This document shows, in pieces, positions 16,868 to 26,463 of a DNA stretch of 64,000 bases (position 1 is the first letter of the stretch; each line of letters opens with the position of its first letter). This stretch comes from Aliamphritea ceti (GTDB lineage Bacteria > Pseudomonadota > Gammaproteobacteria > Pseudomonadales > Balneatricaceae). Both the position numbers and the translations under genes were made by a program. The notes beneath the pieces are model-generated. The model saw only the letters and a program-made list of their open reading frames with translations, was not told the origin of the DNA and ran no database searches. Where the stretch lies: the NCBI RefSeq assembly GCF_024347215.1, contig NZ_AP025282.1, positions 4,402,001-4,466,000 on the forward strand, read 5' to 3'.

Positions 16868-18343
16868 ATGTCTAATAACTACTTCAACACTTTGCCACTG
16901 CGTGAGCAGCTGGCTCAGCTGGCTAAATGCCGCTTCATGCACCTGAACGAATTCGATGAAGGCGTAGAAGCGCTGAAAGGCAAAAAGATTGTTGTTATCG
17001 GTTGTGGCGCACAGGGCCTGGCACAGGGCATGAACCTGCGTGACAGCGGCTGTGACGTTTCTTACACACTGCGTGCTGCTGCTATTGCTGAAAAGCGTCA
17101 GTCCTGGAAAAGTGCTACTGAAAACGGTTTCACCGTTGGCACTTACGAAGAACTGATCCCTACAGCTGACGTTGTACTGAACCTGACGCCTGATAAGCAG
17201 CACACACCTGTAGTTGAAGCTGTTATGCCGCTGATGAAAGAAGGCGCTTGCCTGTCTTACTCTCACGGTTTCAACATCGTTGAAGAAGGTATGCAGATCC
17301 GTGACGACCTGACAGTAATCATGGTTGCACCTAAGTGCCCAGGTTCTGAAGTACGTAACGAATACGTGCGTGGTTTCGGTGTTCCTACCCTGATCGCTGT
17401 TCACGAAGACAACGATCCTAAAGGCGAAGGTCTGGCTCTGGCTAAGGCATACGCTGTTGGTACTGGCGGTCACAAAGCTGGCGTACTGATGTCTTCTTTC
17501 GTTGCTGAAGTTAAGTCCGACCTGATGGGCGAGCAGACAATCCTGTGCGGTATGCTGCAGACTGGTTCTATCCTGTGCTTCGACAAGATGGTTGAGAAAG
17601 GCATCGATGCGGGTTACGCGTCTAAGCTGATCCAGTACGGCTGGGAAACTATCACTGAAGCCCTGAAGTACGGCGGCGTGACTAACATGCTGGACCGTCT
17701 GTCTAACCCAGCGAAGATCAAAGCTTTCGATCTGTCTGAAGAACTGAAAGTTATCATGCGTCCACTGTACAACAAGCACCAGGATGACATCATGACTGGC
17801 GCTTTCTCCAGCGGCATGATGGCTGACTGGGCGAACGACGATGCGAACCTGCTGGGCTGGCGCGCAGAAACTGCTGAGACTAATTTCGAGAAGACTCCGG
17901 CAGGCGACGTTGAAATTTCTGAACAGGAATTCTTCGACAACGGCATCCTGATGGTTGCTATGGTTAAAGCGGGTGTTGAACTGGCTTTCGAAACTATGAC
18001 AGCTGCTGGCATCATCGCTGACTCTGCATACTACGAGTCTCTGCACGAAACACCGCTGATCGCTAACACTATCGCACGTAAGAAACTGTACGAAATGAAC
18101 GCGACTATTTCTGATACAGCAGAATACGGTTGCTACCTGTACAACCACGCGTGTCTGCCTCTGCTGACAGATTTCATGAAGAGCATCGAAACTGACGTTA
18201 TCGGTAAAGGCATGGACCTTGCTGACAACGGCGTAGACAACGCGCGTCTGATCGAAGTTAACGCTGCTCTGCGTGCTCACCCGGTTGAAGCAATCGGTAC
18301 TGAACTGCGTGGCTACATGTCTGACATGAAGAAAATCGTATAA
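16868..18343 (+). CDS. ilvC: Ketol-acid reductoisomerase, class II
   Basis: Cytosolic NADPH enzyme of valine/isoleucine synthesis that isomerises and reduces acetolactate or acetohydroxybutyrate. Its 491 residues equal E. coli IlvC, the long class II form. The Rossmann motif is VVIGCGAQGLAQGMN near residues 37-52; the NADPH-phosphate loop around TLRAAAIAEKRQSW and the metal-site segment EVKSDLMGEQTILCG (Asp and Glu ligands) are intact, and the duplicated C-terminal knotted domain is complete. Codon use is strongly biased (GCT, CTG, CGT, GAA), typical of a highly expressed gene, which also creates a long stop-free antisense frame. It stands alone between a consensus promoter and a terminator. 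Confidence 0.97.
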   Translation: MSNNYFNTLPLREQLAQLAKCRFMHLNEFDEGVEALKGKKIVVIGCGAQGLAQGMNLRDSGCDVSYTLRAAAIAEKRQSWKSATENGFTVGTYEELIPTADVVLNLTPDKQHTPVVEAVMPLMKEGACLSYSHGFNIVEEGMQIRDDLTVIMVAPKCPGSEVRNEYVRGFGVPTLIAVHEDNDPKGEGLALAKAYAVGTGGHKAGVLMSSFVAEVKSDLMGEQTILCGMLQTGSILCFDKMVEKGIDAGYASKLIQYGWETITEALKYGGVTNMLDRLSNPAKIKAFDLSEELKVIMRPLYNKHQDDIMTGAFSSGMMADWANDDANLLGWRAETAETNFEKTPAGDVEISEQEFFDNGILMVAMVKAGVELAFETMTAAGIIADSAYYESLHETPLIANTIARKKLYEMNATISDTAEYGCYLYNHACLPLLTDFMKSIETDVIGKGMDLADNGVDNARLIEVNAALRAHPVEAIGTELRGYMSDMKKIV

Positions 18344-18400
18344 GACTTTCTCCACAGGCATGACTGTCTGAACCACAAGTTCAGATAAGCAAGCATACGA

Positions 18401-18440
18401 AGGCCGGAACGCTTCTTTTAGAAGTATCCGGCCTTTTTTA
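18401..18440 (+). terminator. Terminator after ilvC
   Basis: AGGCCGGA (18401-18408) pairs with TCCGGCCT (18427-18434), with further inner pairing GCTTC/GAAGT, followed by a T run. Confidence 0.9.
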
Positions 18441-18554
18441 TATCTACAGAGACCTTTGTAAAACGCCTAATGATATTCCCCAAAATACCCAAGCCTTTTG
18501 CAAAGCTCTTTACCTACATTTTATAACTGGCTATTACAGACTGCAGAGCAAATT

Positions 18555-19976
18555 ATGACTATCCGTTTTGACAATCTTAGTGTCGACTTCGACGAGCGCT
18601 TCCAGCTCGAGCAGATCAACTGGAAAATCGAACCACAACAGCACTGGGTAATTACCGGTACCAATGGCGCGGGAAAATCAGCCCTTGCGGCCGTTCTTGC
18701 CGGTGTGGGAGATATTCTCGAAGGCAGCGCTGAAGGCATGCCAGCCAAAGTCGGCCTGGTTTCATTTGAAGCTCAGGCAGAACTGATTGCTGCTGAACTG
18801 AAAAAAGATGATGCCGATATCATGGATGTGATTACTGAAGGTACATCGGTAAAAGACATCATCGCACAGGTATCTGATAACCAGACTTTAATTGACGACT
18901 TAGTCGCTAAGTTTAAGCTTGAATACCTGCAAGAACGGGCATTTCGGAAGTTATCCACTGGTGAATCACGTAAGGTAATGCTGATTCGCGCCCTCGCCAG
19001 TGAACCGGATATGCTAGTACTGGATGAACCTTTTGATGGACTGGATGTGGATACGCTGGCCATGTTACAGGCCTATTTAAGTTCGCTGATCAAAACAGTA
19101 CCTATGATTATGGTGTTGAACCGCTTTGATGAGTTTCCGGATTTTATTACTCATATTGCCTATATGGATCATGGACGTCTGCAGCTAACAATCGATAAAC
19201 AGGATCAGCAAGCATATGACGAGCTGTATAAACTGCTACACCTGAAGACCACTGATTTACAGGTACCTGATGCAGATCCTGAAACCGCCATTCCAGCATT
19301 AAATCCGCAAGACCCTCTGGTAAAGCTAAACGGCATAAACATCAAATATGCAGATAAAGCCATTATCAAGAATCTGAACTGGACGATTAATCCTGGCCAG
19401 CACTGGCAACTCAGTGGTCCTAACGGTTGTGGTAAAACCGGTTTGCTGTCGCTGATTACCGGCGATCATCCACAATGCTATGTGAATGATATTTTCGTGT
19501 TTGGTTTTCAGCGCGGTAGCGGTGAAAGTATTTGGCAAATTAAGCAGTTCATAGGCTATGTATCCACTGCTCTGCAATGGGAATACCGAGTCAGTATCAG
19601 CCTGCGAAATGTTATTATCTCCGGTTTTTACGACAGCATCGGTCTGTACAGCAAATATACTGACCGTCAGCGCAGTATTGCCGATCAGTGGCTGGCATTA
19701 TTAGGTATGACTGACCGTGCTGATCAGCCATTTAACAAACTTTCTTACGGTGACCAGCGCCTGCTGCTAATCGCCAGAGCCATGGTAAAACACCCACCAC
19801 TACTGATCCTCGACGAACCTTGCCTGGGCCTGGATGATATGAACCGGCAGCTAGTGCTTAGCCTGATTGAAAAAATCTGTGCAGATAGTGAAACCACCGT
19901 GCTTTATGTAAACCATCACCCGGAAGACAAGATCAAAGGTATTGATCAATATCTGGCATTGGAAAAAAATCAATAA
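18555..19976 (+). CDS. modF: ModF-like protein with two ABC ATPase domains
   Basis: A soluble tandem ABC ATPase of about 473 residues without membrane segments. Domain 1 has Walker A GTNGAGKS, signature LSTGESRK and Walker B MLVLDEP. Domain 2 has Walker A GPNGCGKT, signature LSYGDQRL and Walker B LLILDEP. Order and size match ModF (PhrA) of E. coli, linked to molybdenum and photorepair loci but of uncertain function. ATG 18555 (MTIRFDNLSV) is preferred; an earlier in-frame TTG at 18498 adds residues unlike the family. No mod transport genes or photolyase are adjacent, so the role here is open. Confidence 0.82.
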   Translation: MTIRFDNLSVDFDERFQLEQINWKIEPQQHWVITGTNGAGKSALAAVLAGVGDILEGSAEGMPAKVGLVSFEAQAELIAAELKKDDADIMDVITEGTSVKDIIAQVSDNQTLIDDLVAKFKLEYLQERAFRKLSTGESRKVMLIRALASEPDMLVLDEPFDGLDVDTLAMLQAYLSSLIKTVPMIMVLNRFDEFPDFITHIAYMDHGRLQLTIDKQDQQAYDELYKLLHLKTTDLQVPDADPETAIPALNPQDPLVKLNGINIKYADKAIIKNLNWTINPGQHWQLSGPNGCGKTGLLSLITGDHPQCYVNDIFVFGFQRGSGESIWQIKQFIGYVSTALQWEYRVSISLRNVIISGFYDSIGLYSKYTDRQRSIADQWLALLGMTDRADQPFNKLSYGDQRLLLIARAMVKHPPLLILDEPCLGLDDMNRQLVLSLIEKICADSETTVLYVNHHPEDKIKGIDQYLALEKNQ

Positions 19977-20303
19977 CATCCCCCCCACTGCCTGCCCTAA
20001 TGTGTCAGGCAGTTCCTCCTCCCGAATACCTTTCCTAATCATCTGTTTTTATTAGATATAACCTTCGAAAAAACACCTTAATAGGAATGATTTGCAATAA
20101 TATTTACATTGTTTTAACATGCCAGCCGCTGTTTTTTACCATAGGTAAAACTTACCTGAATAGCAGCAAATACTGAACCAGCCAGCTGACGACATCATTA
20201 AAATACGTCTGTCAGCAAGCCATTCAAAGATCGGCGAAACACGCCGCAATTATAGCCAAAGGGCCTGGTCCCTTATTGCTTCTGACGATTGGATGGCTCT
20301 GGT
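19977..20303. other. Intergenic region before the PepSY gene
   Basis: About 330 bp. The AT-rich stretch 20080-20125 (AATGATTTGCAATAATATTT) is the likely promoter zone. An iron-responsive Fur site would be expected for this locus, but the match to the 19-bp Fur consensus is too weak to call. Confidence 0.4.
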
Positions 20304-22013
20304 ATGCAAGGCCTGCAAAACTACTTCCGCGCCCGGATGAATATTCTTCGTGCGCCCCGAAAACCTCTGTCTGTTCAATACACAGCATTTCTAATCCACA
20401 GTTTCGTTGGCCTGAAACTCAGTCTGTTATTTACAGTTGTGTTACTCAGTGGTGCTTTAGCTGTTCTGTCTTTGGAAATCGACTGGTTACTGTATTCTGA
20501 ATTCCGCGCCTCTCCAGGAGATGTGCGGCTCGGTGCTGGCGAATTACTGGATCGCTTACAGGCCGCATATCCGGAATTTGGTTTAAGCTTCTTTGAAACA
20601 ATGAGTCAGCACCCTGGATTTGCATCCTTTGCAATGTTTAACGATGCTGCCGGCGGCTTCCGTTACGCCTGGATTGACCCATACACTGGCGAAGTTAACG
20701 GTGATACACCAGTCCTGACACCGGGCCGTTTTATTGGATTCCTTCACTCTACACTGTACTTACCCGTAATTGGTCGCAGTGTAGTGAACGTATTCGGTCT
20801 GCTCACTCTACTGTCTCTGATCGCGGGTCTGTACGCCTATCCAAAATTCTGGCGCTTCTTCTTCCGGTTACCCCGTACTCAGAATGCCCGGCTATTCTGG
20901 TCTGATCTGCATAAGCTCATCGGTCTTTGGAGTTTATGGTTTGTGCTTATCATTGGCGTTACCGGCACCTGGTGGTTTTACGAAAACCCACTTATCAGCC
21001 ACCTGGATGCACCAAACCCAGTGGAACCGGCCAATATCAAGCCATTGCTTAGCTACGCAGACATCGACAATGTCTCAGGCACTATGCTTAGTGCTGCCAG
21101 CATGATCACAACCGTCAGAAAAGCATATCCAGACGCTCAGATTCTTGGTATTAACCCTCCTGAGCACAATGCCGATCCTTACACAGTCACCTTCGCCGGC
21201 GACGCCTGGCTGGTGCCGAACGGCCGGCAAAATAAGCTTTACCTGAACCCTTTTACCGCTGAAATTATTGCCAGCCATACTGTTGATAAGTACACACCGG
21301 CACAACGGGCTGATATGGCTATGCCGCCTCTGCATATTGGCAACTGGGCCTCAGGAAACGCCTTTGACTTACTGATCAAACTCATCTGGTTTCTGTTTGG
21401 AATAGGCATGACGGCACTCTGTATCAGTGGGTTGATTATCAATCTGAAGCGTACTGCCCGTGCCGCCCGTATTGTCTATTCCCGCAATACTCTTATTCGC
21501 CGACTGCATAAATCATGGCGTATTACACGCCCCTGGGGCAGACCTTTCGGCGTATTCAAATACATGAACGTTTTGCTAATTTTAGGTATCTGCGCAGGTT
21601 GTGGTATAGCCCTGACACTAAGCAGTCAGGGCACTAAAGGTGCGGGCTTCCTATACCAACCTCAGTCTGTGAGTAACTGGAAAGTATCGATGAATGCGGT
21701 GGCCGGCCTGTTGGAAAAAGACCTCAACCCTATCCGGCCAAATGCTTCGGTCAACTTCAATGTTGCGCTGCCCGACGAAGCCGCTGAAGTATTCAAATTT
21801 ACCTATCTAAGGGTCGGAGAACCCCGCACGTTACGTGCTCCGGGAGTTCTGATTCATGGCCCTAAAGGATCACGTCATGCGGATATTCACCTGCCCCGCA
21901 CACTAACCGGCAATGAACAGATCTGGTTAACTGCAATTGGCTGGAACGGCCAGGTATATCAGACCAGCTGGTCACTGAATGCCAACGGCAAGGAGACAAT
22001 CGATGGACGTTAA
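20304..22013 (+). CDS. PepSY-associated membrane protein (iron-uptake associated)
   Basis: An inner-membrane protein of about 569 residues of the PepSY_TM family often encoded with siderophore receptors and implicated in ferric-siderophore reduction. Hydrophobic helices lie near residues 30-55, 160-180, 205-230, 355-380 and 430-450. Paired histidines fit heme or metal binding (IGFLHSTLYLP, SDLHKLIGLW, PPLHIGNWASG, RRLHKSW). The PepSY-like periplasmic segment includes YAWIDPYTGEVNGDTP. ATG 20304 is chosen over an upstream TTG because residues before it resemble nothing in the family; the ribosome site is weak. The gene overlaps the next by 11 nt and is followed by a TonB-dependent receptor. 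Confidence 0.8.
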   Translation: MQGLQNYFRARMNILRAPRKPLSVQYTAFLIHSFVGLKLSLLFTVVLLSGALAVLSLEIDWLLYSEFRASPGDVRLGAGELLDRLQAAYPEFGLSFFETMSQHPGFASFAMFNDAAGGFRYAWIDPYTGEVNGDTPVLTPGRFIGFLHSTLYLPVIGRSVVNVFGLLTLLSLIAGLYAYPKFWRFFFRLPRTQNARLFWSDLHKLIGLWSLWFVLIIGVTGTWWFYENPLISHLDAPNPVEPANIKPLLSYADIDNVSGTMLSAASMITTVRKAYPDAQILGINPPEHNADPYTVTFAGDAWLVPNGRQNKLYLNPFTAEIIASHTVDKYTPAQRADMAMPPLHIGNWASGNAFDLLIKLIWFLFGIGMTALCISGLIINLKRTARAARIVYSRNTLIRRLHKSWRITRPWGRPFGVFKYMNVLLILGICAGCGIALTLSSQGTKGAGFLYQPQSVSNWKVSMNAVAGLLEKDLNPIRPNASVNFNVALPDEAAEVFKFTYLRVGEPRTLRAPGVLIHGPKGSRHADIHLPRTLTGNEQIWLTAIGWNGQVYQTSWSLNANGKETIDGR

Positions 22014-22332
22014 AAACATTAGCCGTCTATTATGCACAACCGCTGCACTGCTAACGGTAATATTACCTGCGCACAGTTATGCTGACGGCGCTGATGTCAG
22101 TTGTGAAACTGAAGGTAGCCGCCAGATTTGCTCAGTTGAGTTAGACGAAATCAGCCCGGCTAATCTTTCAATTGAAGTTATGAGTCTGGACCTGTACCGC
22201 CTGAATAAAACCCGGACAGACCAACAGGGTAAATTTAACTTTATCACCCCAAAACAAGATTACTTCCTGCTAATTGATGCCGGCCCCGGCCATATTTTTG
22301 ATGTTGGACCGGAGCATTACGCCAGCCACTAA
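22003..22332 (+). CDS. Small exported protein between PepSY and TonB-receptor genes
   Basis: About 109 residues beginning at ATG 22003, seven nt after AAGGAG; an earlier in-frame ATG (21979) lacks a ribosome site. A signal peptide (MDVKNISRLLCTTAALLTV, cut near SYA-DGA) is followed by a compact domain with two cysteines (VSCETEGSRQICSVEL) and SIEVMSLDLYRLNKTRTDQQ then GKFNFITPKQDYFLLIDAGP, which suggests a small beta-sandwich (inference). No family was recognised. The 11-nt overlap with the PepSY gene and the receptor 116 nt downstream imply a shared iron-related job, perhaps as a periplasmic partner. Confidence 0.65.
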   Translation: MDVKNISRLLCTTAALLTVILPAHSYADGADVSCETEGSRQICSVELDEISPANLSIEVMSLDLYRLNKTRTDQQGKFNFITPKQDYFLLIDAGPGHIFDVGPEHYASH

Positions 22333-22448
22333 GCAGACATTCCGCCAGTAAACCAAATAACAAAACTCTCTCAAGGCCCCACCCAGCTATTCGCCAGGCA
22401 CTGCCCTGATCAGGTATACCACCTGTAATTTATAAGGAAAGCAGTTCT

Positions 22449-24614
22449 ATGAAACCCCGAATGAACTCCTCTGTGCTGGCGCTGGCGATTTGCAGCGCGA
22501 ATGCGGTACTCGCAGCAGAAGTAACCCAGCAAGAAACCGTTGTAATCAACGCAAAGGCCCTTGGCTATTCGGAAGAAGGGCCTGCAAGCAGTACCAAGTC
22601 TTCACGGCCTATAAGCGATTCACCATATTCAATTTCCATCATTAATCAGGCTCAGCTGAAAGATACCGGCGCACAAACTCTGCAAGACGCTCTGACGTAT
22701 AACGCAGGTGTGCAAGCAGGTGAATTTGGCGTCGACAGTCGAACTGATACCGTGGTGATCCGTGGCGCTGATGTGTCTTATTATCTGGATGGGCTTCGCA
22801 CAGACTATGGTTTCTATAACCGTGCCCGTATCGAACCTTATACACTGGAAAACATTCAGATATTAAAAGGCCCTGTATCTTCTCTATACGGCCAGGGCTC
22901 TCTGGGAGGAATTATTGCTGCTGACTCTAAAACACCACAAGGGGAAGAGCGTACCGAAATTGGGTTACAGGCAGGCAACCGAAACCGTGCCCAGATAAGT
23001 TTAGACACTCAGGGCAGTGTGGCGGGTCGTAATGATCTCAACTACCGTCTGGTGGCTTTAGGCCGTAAAGCAGATCAACAGGTAGATCATGTTGAAGATA
23101 ACCGCCTGCTGCTTAATCCTTCTCTGCACTGGCAAATCAACGAAGCTACAGACCTGACGGCTATAGCCCTGGTACAACGTGACAAGTCCGGTTCAACCCT
23201 GCAGTTCCTGCCACAGGAAACAACAATTGGCCTACCGGAAAACCAGAGACTGCCTACTGATACTTTTCTGGGACATCCTGACTTTGATAAATACGAGACA
23301 GAAACTGATTCAGTCACACTGAAGCTTAAGCACAAGTTCAACGATACCTGGAAATACAACTCTAACTTCCGCTACCTGAGGGGCGAAGGCGATTACAACA
23401 GCCAGTACGCTATTTCTAAAACAGGTATTATCGATGCGCTGGTCGCCCAGGGCCTCCCAAGAGCTAATGCAACAACACTGATCAATACGCAATTCCCGGG
23501 CAATAATGTGCCGGTACTATCCGAAGCCATCAATCGTGAGCTCAGCTCATTGGGCTGGGATAACCAACTGACAGCTAATTTCGAAACAGGTGAAGCGGAA
23601 CACGAGGTGACCCTGGGGCTGGACCTCAGCCATAACACGCTAAGAGAATCCCGCTGGAATGACCAGACCAGTCTGCTAACGGCCATCCAGACAAATAACG
23701 CTGCAACACTGGCAACCAAACAGGTTGACCCGTTTAACCCGTCACCAAACCTGCCAACAAATGTCGTACTGACTAAACGGCCAACCAATACGCTGAAGCA
23801 GCAAGGCATCTATCTTCAAGACAATATTCGAATTAATCAATGGGACCTGAGAGCTGCGATGCGCTGGTCACACTACTCCAGCAGTTTCGATAATGGCACC
23901 AGACGCTCCGGTGATAAACTGTCCGGCCGTTTAGGTGCATTGTATAACTTTGATAATGGTGTCTCGCCATACATCAGCGTAGCCACAGCATTTGATCCAA
24001 CTGCAGGCTCTGACGGCAGCGGTAATCCGTTCAAACCACAGGAAAATATACAGTATGAAGCAGGAATAAAATTCCAACCGGACAGCAGCCTGTCGCTGAA
24101 CACTGCTATCTACCACACCACAGAGGAAAACCGCCTGGAACGCGATCCGGCCAACCCTCTACTGGGCAGCAGGATTCAACTGGAAGAAGTGACGATTAAA
24201 GGCTTTGAAGCAGAACTGCGTAAAGACTGGAATCGTTTCAGCCTGCTAGCAAACTACACCCATGCAAAGACTGAAGTGACTAAAGACAGTACTGGCAAGT
24301 TCCTCGGTAATGAACTGGCGGGCCGCCCGAAAGATATGGCTTCCATATTCGGTAAATACCGAATTAATGAGGCACTGGAAGTTGGTTTAGGTAGCCGGTT
24401 TGTAGGTTCCAGCGACAACGGATACGGTACCCTTCGTACTCCATCCGTTACACTTTATGATGCGCTGGCAAGCTACGACATTGCTGACTGGCAGCTATCT
24501 CTGAACGTACGTAATCTGGCAGATAAAAAGTTTATTTCGGCCTGTAGTGGCAACAGCGCTTGCTACTACGGAGCGCGTCGTACCATTCTGCTCAATGCCC
24601 GTTACGAGTTCTGA
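22449..24614 (+). CDS. TonB-dependent siderophore receptor
   Basis: A 721-residue outer-membrane receptor. The signal peptide ends near VLAAEV; a TonB-box-like QQETVVINA follows; the plug domain spans about 45-160 (SDSPYSISIINQAQLKDTG, VVIRGADVSYYLDGLRTDYG, IQILKGPVSSLYGQGSLGG); a 22-strand barrel makes up the rest, ending in the sorting signal NARYEF with terminal Phe. The plug is of the FhuA/FpvA siderophore type, and the LYGQGSLGGIIAADSK stretch is typical. Upstream PepSY and small exported genes complete the unit. Substrate is inferred to be a ferric siderophore; which one cannot be read. Confidence 0.9.
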   Translation: MKPRMNSSVLALAICSANAVLAAEVTQQETVVINAKALGYSEEGPASSTKSSRPISDSPYSISIINQAQLKDTGAQTLQDALTYNAGVQAGEFGVDSRTDTVVIRGADVSYYLDGLRTDYGFYNRARIEPYTLENIQILKGPVSSLYGQGSLGGIIAADSKTPQGEERTEIGLQAGNRNRAQISLDTQGSVAGRNDLNYRLVALGRKADQQVDHVEDNRLLLNPSLHWQINEATDLTAIALVQRDKSGSTLQFLPQETTIGLPENQRLPTDTFLGHPDFDKYETETDSVTLKLKHKFNDTWKYNSNFRYLRGEGDYNSQYAISKTGIIDALVAQGLPRANATTLINTQFPGNNVPVLSEAINRELSSLGWDNQLTANFETGEAEHEVTLGLDLSHNTLRESRWNDQTSLLTAIQTNNAATLATKQVDPFNPSPNLPTNVVLTKRPTNTLKQQGIYLQDNIRINQWDLRAAMRWSHYSSSFDNGTRRSGDKLSGRLGALYNFDNGVSPYISVATAFDPTAGSDGSGNPFKPQENIQYEAGIKFQPDSSLSLNTAIYHTTEENRLERDPANPLLGSRIQLEEVTIKGFEAELRKDWNRFSLLANYTHAKTEVTKDSTGKFLGNELAGRPKDMASIFGKYRINEALEVGLGSRFVGSSDNGYGTLRTPSVTLYDALASYDIADWQLSLNVRNLADKKFISACSGNSACYYGARRTILLNARYEF

Positions 24615-24627
24615 TACTTCACAAAAC

Positions 24628-24661
24628 AAAAAAAGCCGGACTGCCTGAGCAGCCCGGCTTT
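24628..24661 (-). terminator. Bidirectional terminator between receptor and LysE genes
   Basis: AGCCGG (24634-24639) and CCGGCT (24654-24659), with inner CTGC/GCAG pairing, form a strong stem. The A run before it reads as T on the minus strand, making it a good terminator for lysE; on the plus strand only a short T run follows, weaker for the receptor gene. Confidence 0.8.
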
Positions 24662-24709
24662 AAGCCCCTGCAAAAGGCTTAAACTTTTTTCCAGATGTTC
24701 CGGTAAGTT

Positions 24710-25312
24710 TTAAATCGCTATTTTCAGTGCTAATCCGATTAACACCACGCCGCTGACTTTATCCACAGTCGCAGCGCCTCGCTGCATCTTCGCTAACAGC
24801 CCAGTCCTTGCCAGTAAAACAGTCAGCAGGATATACCAGCCAGAATCGATCACAGTTACGGTCGATAGCATGATTAGCTTATCCGTCAGCAACAAATCTG
24901 CAGATACAAATTGCGAGAACAGCGCGATAAAAAAAACAGCCAGCTTAGGATTCAGCACTGAGACCATAAGTCCGTCCCAGGCGGCCGCAGATACGGGCAC
25001 TTGCTTCCCATCCAGTGCTAACTGACTGCCCTTTGAACGCAGTGCTTTAATACCCAGCCAGGCCAGATATGCGGCCCCCACATAAGTAATTATCTGGAAG
25101 ATCTGCGGGGTTTCTACCACCAGTACAGCCAGCCCCCAGATTGTCAGCATGGCCCACATAGCCACACCAATAGCATGACTCAGGGACGCTATTACGGCAT
25201 GGCGTGTACTGTTACTCAGAGCATGACGCAGCACGACAGCCAGACTTGGTCCCGGGGACATTGCCCCCAGACAACAGACTGCTACCAGTGATAACCAGGT
25301 CACTAAACTCAT
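24710..25312 (-). CDS. LysE/RhtB family amino-acid exporter
   Basis: A 200-residue, six-helix inner-membrane exporter. The family N-terminal motif GAMSPGPSLAVVLRHALSNS is clear, as is SVLNPKLAVFFIALFSQF in the middle. Members export homoserine, threonine, lysine or other amino acids and derivatives; the substrate here is unknown. A LysR regulator is encoded 83 nt upstream on the same strand and could control it. A terminator follows. Confidence 0.9.
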   Translation of the reverse strand: MSLVTWLSLVAVCCLGAMSPGPSLAVVLRHALSNSTRHAVIASLSHAIGVAMWAMLTIWGLAVLVVETPQIFQIITYVGAAYLAWLGIKALRSKGSQLALDGKQVPVSAAAWDGLMVSVLNPKLAVFFIALFSQFVSADLLLTDKLIMLSTVTVIDSGWYILLTVLLARTGLLAKMQRGAATVDKVSGVVLIGLALKIAI

Positions 25313-25395
25313 TACGCTGCACTCACATCGATTTTCAATAGCGGCAGTGTAGTCGCTTAGTCTATATGCGAGAAATGCATTTTCTTAATGAAAGG

Positions 25396-26337
25396 TTATG
25401 ATTTCAAATCATACTCATGTGGTGAATACAGCGAAGCTTTAATTTGTGCAGCAATACACTCCCGCAACCAACGATGTGCCGGATCAGCATCATGCAATTC
25501 GTGCCAGTAAAGATAGTAATTAAATGCCGGTGCCTCAACGGGTAATTGCCGATATGTCAGGGGATATAATTCCATGGCATTACGGGCAATATGTGCCGGC
25601 GTGATTAATAACATATCGCTGTGTACCAAGGCAGGAAAAGCCGCAGCAAAGAAAGGCACTTCATAACGTACCCGACGCTGCTTACCCTGGCTTTGCAGTA
25701 AACGGTCAAAGAAAGAGTCTTTATCTCCGCCGCTGCTTAGCTGTAAGAAAGGAAACACCAGCATATCATCCAATCCGAACGCCTGACGTTGTGCCAGAGG
25801 ATGATTCTCTGCCAGCAGACACACCGGAGAGTCCTGCCCTATATGCAAATGGCAAAGGCTGTCTGCGCTGTCCAGACTCACAGTAGAAACCAGGTCCAGT
25901 GCAAGCTGGCCAACTTTGTTCAGCCAGTCTGGTTGCCACATTTTATAAGCAATATCGATTTGAGGCGCTTCCTGAGCCAGCTGCTGGAGAATATCCGGAA
26001 AGATAAACTGGGCAACATAATCACTACAGGCAAAGCTAAATTTGCGCTGACACGCCGCCGGATCAAATAAAGGGGTCTGTTTAAGCTCACTGATCTGGCC
26101 GAGAATTTCCTGCACCTGTGGTAACAGCTGCTTTGCCCGGCTGCTAAGCAGGTACTCGTTACCATCCCGTATCAATAAAGGATCATCAAAATACTCCCGT
26201 AGCTGCCCTAACTGCCGGCTCATCGCCGACTGAGTCAGATGCAGCTGGTCTGCCGCACGGGTCACATTACGAGTTTGTAACAACACCTGTAACGCTTTGA
26301 GTAAATTAAGATTTAAATGATCCACATGCCCAGCCAT
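25396..26337 (-). CDS. LysR-family transcriptional regulator
   Basis: A 313-residue LysR regulator. The winged helix lies at about residues 8-66 (LNLLKALQVLLQTRNVTRAA, LHLTQSAMSRQLGQLREYFD, PLLIRDGNEYLLSSRA), and a substrate-binding domain follows. The HTH sequence is of the NodD/LeuO-like subgroup. It precedes the LysE exporter on the same strand, and pairing of a LysR regulator with a LysE exporter is common, though here the genes are in tandem rather than divergent. Inducer unknown. Confidence 0.9.
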   Translation of the reverse strand: MAGHVDHLNLNLLKALQVLLQTRNVTRAADQLHLTQSAMSRQLGQLREYFDDPLLIRDGNEYLLSSRAKQLLPQVQEILGQISELKQTPLFDPAACQRKFSFACSDYVAQFIFPDILQQLAQEAPQIDIAYKMWQPDWLNKVGQLALDLVSTVSLDSADSLCHLHIGQDSPVCLLAENHPLAQRQAFGLDDMLVFPFLQLSSGGDKDSFFDRLLQSQGKQRRVRYEVPFFAAAFPALVHSDMLLITPAHIARNAMELYPLTYRQLPVEAPAFNYYLYWHELHDADPAHRWLRECIAAQIKASLYSPHEYDLKS

Positions 26338-26463
26338 CAGAGAAACAGTAGGTAGTCATCTTACCTTATTTGTCCGTTTTTCAGCACTGACCTTATGAGC
26401 CCGGTCTGAAAAGTACCTCACATATAAAGCTGATAACCACTACAAAATCACAGTAAACTGATA

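Noticed and set aside
16838..18376. A 512-codon minus-strand open frame fully antisense to ilvC.
   Set aside because: It is a product of the strong codon bias of ilvC. The translation is Val/Phe/Gln/Ser-rich with no recognisable fold, and ilvC itself is certain.
20080..20125. Possible Fur box before the PepSY/siderophore-receptor genes.
   Set aside because: The AT-rich AATGAT-containing stretch matches too few positions of the 19-bp consensus to call.
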